Shown: positions 1 through 9,600 of the stretch, piece by piece
Layout: each line of letters begins with the position of its first letter
Numbering within the stretch: position 1 is the stretch's first letter
Origin: Megaustenia siamemsis
Taxonomy: Eukaryota; Mollusca; Gastropoda; Stylommatophora; Ariophantidae
NCBI GenBank assembly: GCA_032433765.1
Contig: JAVIAB010000124.1
Coordinates: 71,535,746-71,599,745 of the forward strand
Direction: 5' to 3'
DNA: 64,000 nucleotides
Position numbers and translations under genes: made by a program
Notes under the pieces: model-generated
Told to the model about the DNA's origin: nothing
The model's input: the letters and a program-made list of their open reading frames with translations, nothing else
Database searches by the model: none

Positions 1-574
1 TCTATGACACTATATGTGTCCCCTGTTCGAGTGGCCATTCTGGTTAACCTTCCATCATTCAAGGACACTAAATCGGCCGACACCAGAGCGTTCTCTAGGT
101 CTTCTCCCTGCTCGTTGGTTATGACGTTACACCACTGGTTGCCTCTAGCATTCAAGTCTCCGCAGAAAATGACCAACTCCTTCCCGAACGCGAAGAGATT
201 CCCCCATTGTTATGTGTCCACCTTCTCATTACAGCATACACATTTACAACCACGAAATGAACTGGGGTCTGCACCCTAACCGCATGTACCTGCAATTGAG
301 CATTGTCCCACGTAGACATATCAACCTCAGCTGCTACCATGTTGTTTCGCACAAGGATGGCCTGTCCAAGGTGTCTTCTATTGCAGAAACAATGAAATCC
401 AGGACCACTAAATCTCCTATCACCAAGAATTATTTCTTGCAAAATCATTATTTCGGCGCCGCACAATAGTTTATCAAGAATGAGCCGTCGCTGATTTATG
501 GTAGCACAGTTCCAGTATGTAACGCGCACATACTTTAGGCCTAGCCTCTTGCACATGGACCGTTTCTGACACAT
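1..574 (-). mobile_element. I/Jockey-like LINE, endonuclease-domain fragment
   Basis: Read on the minus strand, this encodes an APE-type endonuclease of a non-LTR retrotransposon. The N-terminal part (about 574 down to 205) has the WNC start motif, a LILDKLL helix, an ILQE metal-site strand and a LGQAILVR strand. A frameshift lies near 200-215. In the next frame, 1-200 carries FCGDLNARGNQW (GDLNARG at 141-161) and then a TGDTYSVID-like run that leaves the window. In this family the domain nicks target DNA for target-primed reverse transcription. The RT part would lie left of the window. The frameshift and missing upstream ORF mean it is a dead copy. The WNC...ILQE...GDLNARG spacing resembles I/Jockey/R1-group LINEs and differs from the RTE copy at 1440-4840. 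Exact clade is uncertain. Confidence 0.75.
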
Positions 575-1024
575 TCCGGCACGTTTTCCTTTTCTTGTTT
601 TCCTTCTTCGATGTTATCGTTTAGGGTTTATCTGAATGTTTCTTGTCGTCATTGTTGATTTTGTCGCTGAAATTCGACGGCTGTGGATGGTCTAGACTCA
701 GTCGGACGGTCCAGAACCCGTTTCCACGTTATGGACAGGCCAACCCCAGTCAATCAGCTCTTCGGCACGTGCATACAGTGAACTTTTATTTTCTAGATTC
801 AGAACAAACGTCTCATACGTCTTGTAATAAAACAACCTTTGCTCGTCTGCATAAAAGCAACTAATTTAATAACACATTCAAATAATTATATTGATGTTAT
901 TGACACAATTTATAATATTGTCAAAGTTATAGGAATGTCTGAAAATGCGCACATTGTTGAGCATAACATGGAGTTTATTTTATTTTATTTTTGCTACGTT
1001 AGAGCGAGATCAAAATGCACTCTT
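575..1024. other. AT-rich intronic or flanking DNA, no gene seen
   Basis: The first 200 bases may be the 5' continuation of the minus-strand LINE fragment, but I see no convincing protein match there. The rest is AT-rich, with stops in all frames and T-rich runs near 970-990. It directly follows the splice donor of the nidogen exon on the minus strand, so about 860-1024 is best read as intron. Confidence 0.5.
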
Positions 1025-1026
1025 AC
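1025..1026 (-). other. Splice donor (GT) of nidogen exon
   Basis: On the minus strand the exon ends ACAG and the intron begins GTAAGAGT, a near-perfect U1-type donor. It falls exactly inside the Gly codon that follows the NGYSFT motif, leaving one base of that codon in the exon (phase 1). Confidence 0.8.
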
Positions 1027-1266
1027 CTGTAAAACTGTAGCCATTAACTGCTCTGCCACTCAAAGGCACAGCAAACATCCAACCAATAATTCCTCCAATT
1101 GAATTCAAAGCCTGCATTGCTGCACCAAGACTATTCGGAACCCCGGAGATAACACTATATGCCCTTCCTTCAGTGGTCGCTACGTATGTATGCATTGATA
1201 AAACCCTGTCCAGTGACACGCCGTTCAGGGTTCCGTAAACAAGCCCGTTGACTTTTTGTGGCAAAC
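1027..1266 (-). CDS. Ndg: Nidogen exon, G2F (beta-barrel) domain part
   Basis: One 240-bp exon encodes 79 full codons plus split codons at both ends (2 nt at the start, 1 nt at the end), so it is a symmetric phase 1-1 exon. Recognisable G2F features in order are VNGLVYGTLNGV, MHTYVATTEGRAYSVIS (the family's LH-Y-V-T-x-GR-Y-AIS block), VPNSLGAAMQ, IGGIIGWMFAV and NGYSFTG. The IGGIIGWMFAV block is highly characteristic of nidogen/entactin. In known nidogens the G2F barrel binds perlecan and collagen IV and links laminin and collagen networks in basement membranes. There is no stop or frameshift in the exon, and splice sites flank it, so it looks functional rather than a pseudogene. Neighbouring exons are not in view: lower coordinates hold a LINE fragment, higher ones the RTE copy and the array. 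Other G2F proteins (hemicentins) are a weaker alternative. Confidence 0.85.
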
Positions 1267-1268
1267 CT
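1267..1268 (-). other. Splice acceptor (AG) of nidogen exon
   Basis: On the minus strand the intron ends CTCAACTAG directly before the first exon base. A moderately pyrimidine-rich stretch lies upstream (about 1270-1300). A TAG sits at the boundary in the reading frame region upstream of the exon, so the coding match cannot simply extend through it. Together with the donor this defines the 240-bp exon. Confidence 0.7.
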
Positions 1269-1439
1269 AGTTGAGATTGACGAGCTTGATTTTACACAGA
1301 AAGCCTACGACATTATATAAATGTCAATATCACTAACAAATTAGGATTTATGCTAATAAAGTCTACATTTTTATTAACAGTTTATAATAAAAAAATGTAA
1401 CCTAAGATACAACGTTTTTTTTTTTAAGCCAATGAAACA
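1269..1439. other. AT-rich intron segment between nidogen exon and LINE
   Basis: This segment is strongly AT-rich and contains a T-run (about 1411-1422). No ORF or repeat unit is recognised. It is probably the 3' end of the nidogen intron that hosts the plus-strand RTE copy. The true LINE 5' end could lie anywhere in roughly 1420-1445. Confidence 0.5.
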
Positions 1440-1860
1440 GATTGATTAGCAGGGTAGAGTTCTGCCCTACCAAAGGAGGGATAAGACGTCTCCTTTCCTC
1501 TGCTAGTCTTCAGGACACCCTTGAGCAAGGTGGAGCTCACTATCAGGGTTACGTGAAGCCATTGGAGCAGGTGGTGGATGGTGTTGTGGGAGCAGCCGAC
1601 AAGTAGTGCCGGTTATGCTCCCCACTCCGTGATGACAGGCAGAGGATCTCACGTATAGAGACAATGGTTGTGGTCTCCGACTAGGAAAGTCACGGCCAAG
1701 AAGGAAAGGAATGGCAAACTGCCTTCTTGTATTGCCTGGTATAATTATGTCAAAATACAACTTAATATCTAGAGTTAATGACGTTAATGGGGACTCCACA
1801 GCCAGCTCGTTCCGTAGGAAGTGTCATCTGCTACAGGTGACACACGATCGTCATCAAACT
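1440..1860 (+). other. Probable 5' untranslated region of the RTE-like LINE
   Basis: This is a moderately GC-rich stretch of about 420 bp (for example TTGAGCAAGGTGGAGCTCAC and GGTGGTGGATGGTG) between AT-rich intron sequence and the start of endonuclease homology. Its composition and position match the short 5' leader of such elements. An open frame begins at 1711 and runs into the LAIGTLNIR endonuclease start at about 1890-1917. No protein match was recognised before that. The left boundary is approximate. Confidence 0.5.
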
Positions 1861-2623
1861 ACTGTATGCAAGATCAAAAAGAAAGAGACACTAGCAATAG
1901 GAACTTTGAACATTAGATAAGACTTCCAGGTTGGCAAACTAGAAAACATCAGCCAAGAAATGAAGAGAATGAAATTGAACATCTTGGGACTATGTGAAAT
2001 GAGATGGACAGGGGGAGGATTATTACAACGCGACAGTGGAAATATAATTTACTCTGGGGGAACCACACACGAAAGAGGAGTAAGCATCATGTTAGATAGA
2101 GAAAGAATAAAAACAGTGAAAGGATTTTGACCAGTATCAGATATAATTCTGCTATATAAATCTGAGATATCAACATAATCCAAGCTTATGCACCAACAAG
2201 TATTAGCAAAGAAGAAGACATTGACACTTTTTACAACGAGCGAGAGATGACGGTGCAACAGTGTAAATCACAAGAAATAACTATTATATTGGGGATTTCA
2301 ATGCAAAGGTAGGAACAACTAAAGTGCAAATTGTGACTGAAGGACATGGCCTTGGAGAGACGAATGACAGAGGGGATAGATTGATAGATTGGTCAAAGAC
2401 ACATGAAATAATAATAGGTAACACCTGGTTCAAACAACACCCTAGACGACTGTAGACATGGCCAAGCCCAGACAACAAAGTACACAATCAAATTGATTTT
2501 ATACTGGTACAGAGAAGATTCAGAAATGGGCTAACATCGGTTAAAACAAGGCCAGGAACAGATTGCAATAGTGATCATTTACCAGTTATTGGAAAGATGA
2601 AAATAAAATTACGGAAGACATAA
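1861..2623 (+). pseudogene. LINE APE endonuclease domain (degenerate)
   Basis: The domain starts with IGTLNIR just before a TAA at 1918-1920, then continues in the same frame (VGKLENI, LNILGLCEMRWTG, YSGG, RGVSIMLD) to a TGA at 2128. A shifted frame gives QAYAPTS (2181-2201). A third frame gives GDFNAKVG (2291-2314), NQIDFIL and NSDHLPVIG (catalytic SDH at 2570-2578), with a TAG at 2453. The catalytic landmarks of an APE-like nuclease are therefore all recognisable, spread over three frames. In an active element this domain would nick genomic DNA to prime reverse transcription. At least two frameshifts and four stops make this copy non-functional. Confidence 0.8.
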
Positions 2624-3979
2624 ATGCAACCAGAAATATGAAATTAGAACTAGATATGCTTAGAGTAGATAGACAGGTGAGTGATAAGTACAGCACGATA
2701 GTACAAAATAGATACAATGCTATTTGAGGAAATAAAGAACATCGAGGATCAATGGGAAGTGCTGAAACAATCGATTCAACAAACATCAAAAGAAGTAATA
2801 CCCTGACTAAAAGAATCAACAAAAAGAATTAACAAAAAGAAATGGATGACAGAAGAAATACTAGAACTAATGGTCGAAAGACGAAAACATAAAAAAGAAG
2901 AACGGATATACAAAATATTGCATAAAAAGATCCAAAACAAATGCAGAGAAGCAAAAGAAGGATGATTATTGCAGAAATGTGAAGAAATGGAAAAACAACA
3001 AAAGAAAGACTCACAATTCATGCACAATCAGTTAAATAAATTAACAGGACGAAAAGTAGTTAAAGTTTCAGGTTGTGTGAAATCAAAGGAAGAAAATATA
3101 ATAATGGGACAGGAGAAGATAATGGAAAGGTGAACGGAATATATCAGTCAACTCTATGATGATGGGAGACCAGAGCTAAACAATTCAAACAAAGACACAG
3201 GACCACCAATAATGGAGAGTGAAGTGTAGGATGCAATTCAAAATATGAAAAGAGGCAAAGCGCCAGGTCCCGACAATATAACAATCGAAGAGATAAATGC
3301 ATTAGGGGTGCTGGGAGTACAAGTCTGCTCTGAGTAATAAAACTGCTCAATGACAGATATAATACTGGACACATACTCGAAGATCTACTAAAATCTATCT
3401 TTGTAGCCATACCGAAGAAGTCAGGCGCCACTGATTGTGAAGACCATCGCACTATTAGTCTCATGAGCCATATGATGAAAATATTACTAAGAATAATCAT
3501 GAGACGTGTAAGGAACAAAATAAAACCAGAAATAAGTGAAGAACAATGTGGATTTGTGGAAGGAAATGGCGCCAATAATGCAATATACTTCCTAAAAACA
3601 TTGATAGAAAGAGCTATGTGGGTAAAAGAAAGATCAATGTATGGGCTTTATAGACTACACAAAAGCATTTGACAAAATAAAGCATGTGGAAATAATCAAT
3701 ATATTGGAGAAATTAAACATTGATGGCAAGGATCTGCTATCCATAAAAAACATGTACTGGCAACAAATAGCAGCTAAACGAATTGGCAAGCAAACAGAGC
3801 AGTTCCAGTATATAAAAAAAGGAGTCAGACAAGGCTGTGTTCAGTCTCTGGGTTTCTTTTCACTTTACAGCGAACATATTATGAGATCAATAATAGATAT
3901 AAAAAGAATTGAAGTCAACGGTCACAACTTAAATAATTTGCGATGTGTGGATGACACAGTCTTAATAGCAGAGACATAG
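2624..3979 (+). pseudogene. LINE reverse transcriptase domain (degenerate)
   Basis: The linker before the RT shows KWMTEEILELMVERR and CREAKE. The palm/finger landmarks follow: KRGKAPGPDNI (from 3248), IPKKSGATDCEDHRTISL (about 3409-3462), EISEEQCGF, motif A FIDYTKAFDK (catalytic Asp codon 3653-3655), motif B GVRQGCV (3821-3841) and motif C at 3944-3955. Motif C reads CVDD where functional elements have F/Y-A-D-D. The usual LSP after motif B is also lost. Frame changes occur near 2715, 3335 and 3640, with stops near 2815, 2966, 3133, 3228 and 3977. The two catalytic Asp codons of motif C are retained but the polymerase ORF is not translatable. Confidence 0.8.
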
Positions 3980-4840
3980 AATGAACTACAAGAAATGATA
4001 GACATAACAGTAAGAGAAAGCAAGAAGAAAGGTCTCAGTCTGAAAAGTAATAGAAAACAGAAGTAATGGTCATATCGAAGAAACAACCATCACCATCATG
4101 CAGCATAAAAATAAACAGGACAAATCTGAAATATGTACAACGTTACAAATACTTTCGCACATTAATAACATCACTTTGAAGGTGCAGCACAGAAATAAAA
4201 AGCAGAATGCCTCAGGTCAAAATAGCATTTCAGAAAATGAAAAAAACATCTTATACAACAAATCTATGACAATAGAAGTGAGAAAGAGAGTTCATCGGTG
4301 CTATATAGAACCAATTCTGACCTATGGAAGCGAATCATGAACAGTAAACATACAAATGAAAAGACAATTAAAGACCACTGAAATAGGATTTCTCAGAAGA
4401 ATGTTGAAAGTTCCCTGGACAGTTAAAAAGACCAACGAGGAAACTCTCAAAGAGGCCAACAAAAAAGGGAGCTCCCAAGAAACATCAGAAAGAAACAATC
4501 AACATTTTTCGGGCACATCTTGAGAAGAGGAAAGTTGGAATCCTTGGTTCCAACTGAAAAAATACAAGGAACGAGAGATCTCGGGCGACACAGAGAGAAA
4601 ATACTGGATAGCTTTGTGTCATGGACCACATTACCACATAAATCATGTGCTGAAGATCTGTACAATTTACGGTCACTAACACCATATTCCCTATACGCCA
4701 CCTGGCGTGACGGGGGCTCTTTACTTACTTATTTTGTGTCATGGCAAGGTAAAAAGTCAACAAAAGAACCTATACAATGCACTGTAGACAGAAGTTTGTA
4801 GAAGGATATGATCGCTTACGCAAACCGGCATGGCACATGA
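3980..4840 (+). pseudogene. LINE ORF C-terminal domain (degenerate)
   Basis: This continues the RTE-type ORF after the RT palm. It shows KTEVMVISKK, RCSTEIKSRMPQVKIAFQKM, the frame at 4246-4340 with RVHRCYIEPILTYGSES, FLRRMLKVPWT, FFGHILRR (4505-4528), GRHREKILD, and GKKSTKEPIQCT followed by KDMIAYANRHGT up to a TGA at 4838-4840. A TAG at 4799 replaces the usual Trp of the LWRDMI-type motif. A 120-bp insertion plus duplication lies inside, at 4613-4744. This end is important because the RHGT-stop codons run directly into the TGA-rich start of the tandem array. Confidence 0.75.
4613..4744. mobile_element. 108-bp SINE-like insertion with 12-bp target duplication
   Basis: The 12-mer TTTGTGTCATGG occurs at 4613-4624 and again at 4733-4744. 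The LINE protein reads through correctly if one copy and the 108 bases between them (4625-4732) are removed (DSFVSW joins QGKKS). The insert ends with ACTTACTTAT, a short tetranucleotide-type tail, as many SINEs have. It contains GCCACCTGGCGTGACGGGGG. No box A/B is obvious, so it may be the 3' part of a SINE. The direct repeat and tail indicate retroposition into the already inserted LINE. Confidence 0.7.
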
Positions 4841-6679
4841 TGATGATGAAGATGAGTGAAACAGAGATCCAAATGCAAGAAGAATGCGGCACATGATGAT
4901 GATGATGATGTGTAAAATAGAGGCCCAAATGCAAGAAGTATGCGGCACATGATGATGATGATGATGAGTGAGACATAGATCGCAATGCAAGAAATATGCG
5001 GCACATGATGATAATGATGATGAGTGAGACAGAGATCCAAATGCAAGAAGTATGCGGCACATGATGATGATGAAGATGAGTGAGAGAGAGATTCAAATGG
5101 AAGAAGTATGCGGCACATGATGATGAGTGAGACAGAGATTCAAATGGAAGAAGTATTCGGCACATGATGATGAGTGAGACAGAGATTCAAATGGAAGAAG
5201 TATGCGACACATGACGATGAAGATGAGTGAGACAGAGATTCAAATGAAAGAAGTATGCGCCACATGATGATGGAGATGAGTGAGACAGAGATTCAAATGG
5301 AAGAAGTATGCGCCACATGATGATGGAGATGAGTGAGACAGATTCAAATGGAAGAAGTATGCGGCACATGATTATGAAGATGAGTGAGACAAAGATTCAA
5401 ATGGCAGAAGTATGCGGCACATGATTATGAAGATGAGTGAGACAGAGATCCAAATGGAAGAAGTATGCGGCACATGATTATGAAGATGAGTGAGACAAAG
5501 ATTCAAATGGAAGAAGTATGCGGCACATGATGATGAAGATGAGTGAGACAAAGATTCAAATAGCAGAAGTATGCGGCACATGATTATGAAGATGAGTGAG
5601 ACAAAGATTCAAATGGAAGAAGTATGCGGCACATGATTATGAAGATGAGTGAGACAAAGATTCAAATGGCATAAGTGTGCGGCACATGATGATGGAGATG
5701 AGTGAGACAGAGTTTCAAATGGGAGAAGTATGCGGCACATGATTATGAAAATGAGTGAGACAGACATTCAAATGGCAGAAGTATGCGGCACATGATGATG
5801 GAGATGAATGAGACAGAGATTCAAATGGAAGAAGTATGCGCACATGATGATGATGAAGATAAGTGAGACAGAGATCGATATGTAAGAAGTATGCGCACAT
5901 GATGATGAAGATGAGTGAGACAGAGATCCAAATGGAAGAAGTATGCGCACATGATGATGATGAAGATAAGTGAGACAGAGATCCAAATGGAAGAAGTATG
6001 CGCACATGATGATGAAGAAGAGTGAGACAGAGATCCAAATGGAAGAAGTATGCGCACATGATGATGAAGATGAGTGAGACAGAGATCCAAATGGAAGAAG
6101 TATGCGCACATGATGATGATGAAGATAAGTGAGACAGAGATCCAAATGGAAGAAGTATGCGCACATGATGATGGAGATGAGTGTGACAGAGATCGAAATG
6201 GAAGAAGTATGCGGCACATGATGATGATGAAGATGAGTGAGACAGAGATCCAAATGGAAGAAGTATGCGGCACATGATGATGGAGATGAGTGAGACAGAG
6301 ATCCAAATGCAAGAAGAATGCGGCACATGATGATGATGATGAGTGAAATAGAGGCCCAAATGCAAGAAGTATATGGCACATGATGATGATGATGATGATG
6401 AGTGAGACATTGATCCCAATGCAAGAAGTATGCTCCACATGATGATGGAGATGAGTAAGACAGATATTAAAATGCAAGAAGTATGCGGCATATGATGATG
6501 ATGAAGATGAGTGAGACAGAGATTCAAATGGAAGAAGTATGCGGCACTTGATGACGATGAAGATGAGTGAGACAGAGATTCAAATGAAAGAAGTATGTGG
6601 CACATGATGATGATGAAGATTAGTGAGACAGAAATTCATTTGGAAGAAGTATGCGGCACATGATGATGATGAAGATGAG

Positions 6680-9600
6680 TGAGACAGAGATCCAAATGGA
6701 AAATGTTTGCGGCACATGATGATGAAGATGAGTGAGACAGAGATCCAAATGGAAGAAGTATGCAGCACATGATTATGAAGATGAGTGAGACAGAGATTCA
6801 AATGGCATAAGTGTGCGGCACATGATGATGGAGATGAGTGAGAATGAGATTCAAATGGAAGAAGTATGCGCACATGATGATGAAGATGAGTGAGACAGAG
6901 ATCCAAATGGAAGAAGTATGCGCCCATGATGATGAAGAAGATGAGTGAGACAGAGATCCAAATGGAAGAAGTATGCGCACATGATGATGAAGAAGATGAG
7001 TGAGACAGAGATCCAAATGGAAGAAGTATGCGCACATGATGATGAAGAAGATGAGTGAGACAGAGATCCAAATGGAAGAAGTATGCGCACATGATGATGA
7101 TGAAAATGAGTGAGACAGAGATCCAAATGGCAGAAGTATGCGACACATGATGATGGAGATGAGTGAGACAGAGATCCAAATGCAAGAAGAATGCGGCACA
7201 TGATGATGATGATGAGTGAAATAGAGGCCCAAATGCAAGAAGTATGCGGCACATGATGATGATGATGATGAGTGAGACATATATCCCAATGCAAGAAGTA
7301 TGCGGCACATGATGATAATGATGATGAGTGAGACAGATATCCAAATGGAATAAGTATGCGGCACATGATGACGATGAAGATGAGTGAGACAGAGAATCAA
7401 ATGGAAGAAGTATGCGGCACATGATGAGTGAGACTGAGATTAAAATGGAAGAAGTATATAGCACATGATGATGATGAAGATGAGTGAGACAGAGATACAT
7501 TTGCAAGAAGTATGCGGCACATGATGATGATGAAGATGAGTGAGACAGAGATCCAAATGGAAGAAGTATGCGGCACATGATGATGAAGATGAGTGAGACA
7601 GAGATTCAAATGGAAGAAGTATGCGGCACATGATGATGGAGATGAGTGAGACAGAGATCCAAATGGAAGAAGTATGTGGCACATGATGATGGAGATGAGT
7701 GAGACAGAGATCCAAATGGAAGAAGTTTGCGCACATGATGATGGAGATAAGTGAGACAGAGATTCAAATGGAAGAAGTATGCGGCACATGATGATGATGA
7801 AGATGAGTGAGACAGAGATCCAAATGGAAGAAGTATGCGGCACATGATGATGAAGATGAGTGAGACAGAGATCCAAATGGAAGAAGTATGCGGCACATGA
7901 TGATGGAGATGAGTGAGACAGAGAATTAAATGGCAGAAGTATGTGGCACATGATGATGGAGGTGAATGAGACATAGATTCAAATGGAAGAAGTATGCGCA
8001 CATGATGATGATGAAGATGAGTGAGACGGAGATCGAAATTGAAGAAGTATGAGCACATGATGATGATGAAGATGAGTGAGACAGAGATCCAAATGGAAGA
8101 AGTATGCGCACATGATGATGATGAAGATGAGTGAGGCAGAGATCCAAATGGCAGAAGTATGCGGCACATGATAATGATGAAGATGAGTGAGACAGAGATC
8201 CAAATGGAAGAAGTATGCGGCACATGATGATGGAGATGAGTGAGACAGAGATCCAAATTCAAGAAGAATGCGGCACATGATGATGATGATGAGTGAAATA
8301 GAGGTCCAAATGCAAGAAGTATGCGGCACATGATGATGATGATGATGAGTGAGACATAGATCCCAATGCAAGAAGTATGCGGCACATGATGATAATGATG
8401 ATGAGTGAGACAGATATCCAAATGCAAGAAGTATGCGGCACATGATGATGATGGAGATGAGTGAGAATGAGAATCAAATGGAAGAAGTATGCAGCACATG
8501 ATGACGATGAAGATGAGTGAGACAGAGATTCAAATGGAAGAAGTATGCGGCACATGATGAGTGAGACAGAGATTTAAATTGAAGAAGTATGTGGCACATG
8601 ATGATGATGAAAATGAGTGAGACAGAGGTTCATTTGGAAGAAGTATGTACACATGATGATGATGAAGATGAGTGAGACAGAGATCCAAATAGAAGAAGTA
8701 TGCGCCACATGATGATGGAGATGAGTGAGACAGAGATTCAAATGGAAGAAGTATGCGGCACATGACGATGAAGATGAATGAAACAGAGATTCAAATGGAA
8801 GAAGTATGCGGCACATGATGATGGAGATGAGTGAGACAGAGATTCAAATGGAAGAAGTATGCGGCACATGACGATGAAGATGAGTGAGACAGAGATTCAA
8901 ATGGAAGAAGTATGCGGCACATGATTATGAAGATGAGTGAGACAGAGATTCAAATGGAAGAAGTATGCGGCACATGATGATGAAGATGAGTGAGACAGAG
9001 ATTCAAATGGAAGAAGTATGCGGCACATGATGATGGAGATGAGTGAGGCAGAGAACCAAATGGAAGAAGTATGTGGCACATGATGATGGAGATGAGTGAG
9101 ACAGAGATCCAAATGGAAGAAGTATGCGGCACATGATGACGATGAAGATGAGTGAGACAGACATTCAAATAAAAGAAGTATGCGGCACATGATGATGAGT
9201 GAGACAGAGATTCAAATGGAAGAAGTATGTGGCACATGATGATGATGAAGATTAGTGAGACAGAGATTCATTTGGAAGAAGTATGCGGCACATGATGATG
9301 ATGAAGATGAGTGAGACAGAGATCCAAATGGAAGATGTTTGCGGCACATGATGATGAAGATGAGTGAGACAGAGATCCAAATGGAAGAAGTATGCGCACA
9401 TGATGATGAAGATGAGTGAGACAGAGATTCAAATGGCATAAGTGTGCGGCACATGATGATGGAGATGAGTGAGAATGAGATTCAAATGGAAGAAGTATGC
9501 GGCACATGATGAAGAAAATGAGTGAGACAGAGATCCAAATGGATGAAATATGCGCACATGATGATGAAGAGGATGAGTGAGACAGAGATCCAAATGGAAG

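Larger units (their letters stand above)
1440..4840 (+). mobile_element. RTE/BovB-like LINE, near full length, inactive
   Basis: About 3.4 kb, the usual size of an RTE-clade element with a single long ORF of about 1,000 codons. In order there are a 5' region, APE endonuclease (1861-2623), reverse transcriptase (about 2860-3979) and a C-terminal FFGH...RHGT segment ending at a TGA at 4838. The protein is the type often annotated as craniofacial development protein 2-like endonuclease-RT in arthropods. It is broken by in-frame stops (1918, 2128, 2453, 2621, 3977, 4799 and others) and by several frame changes, so it cannot be active. It lies antisense to the nidogen exon. Its 3' end passes without a gap into the 53-bp tandem array. 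Clade assignment rests on motif resemblance only. Confidence 0.8.

Noticed and set aside
643..1102. Plus-strand open frames at 643-864 and 839-1102
   Set aside because: Short and without recognisable content. The second overlaps the antisense of the nidogen exon and its donor site.
2586..3575. Minus-strand open frames of 60-143 codons at 2586-2822, 2776-3027 and 3144-3575
   Set aside because: They lie opposite recognisable endonuclease-RT sequence of the plus-strand LINE and have low-complexity or hydrophobic content typical of the antisense of AT-rich coding sequence.
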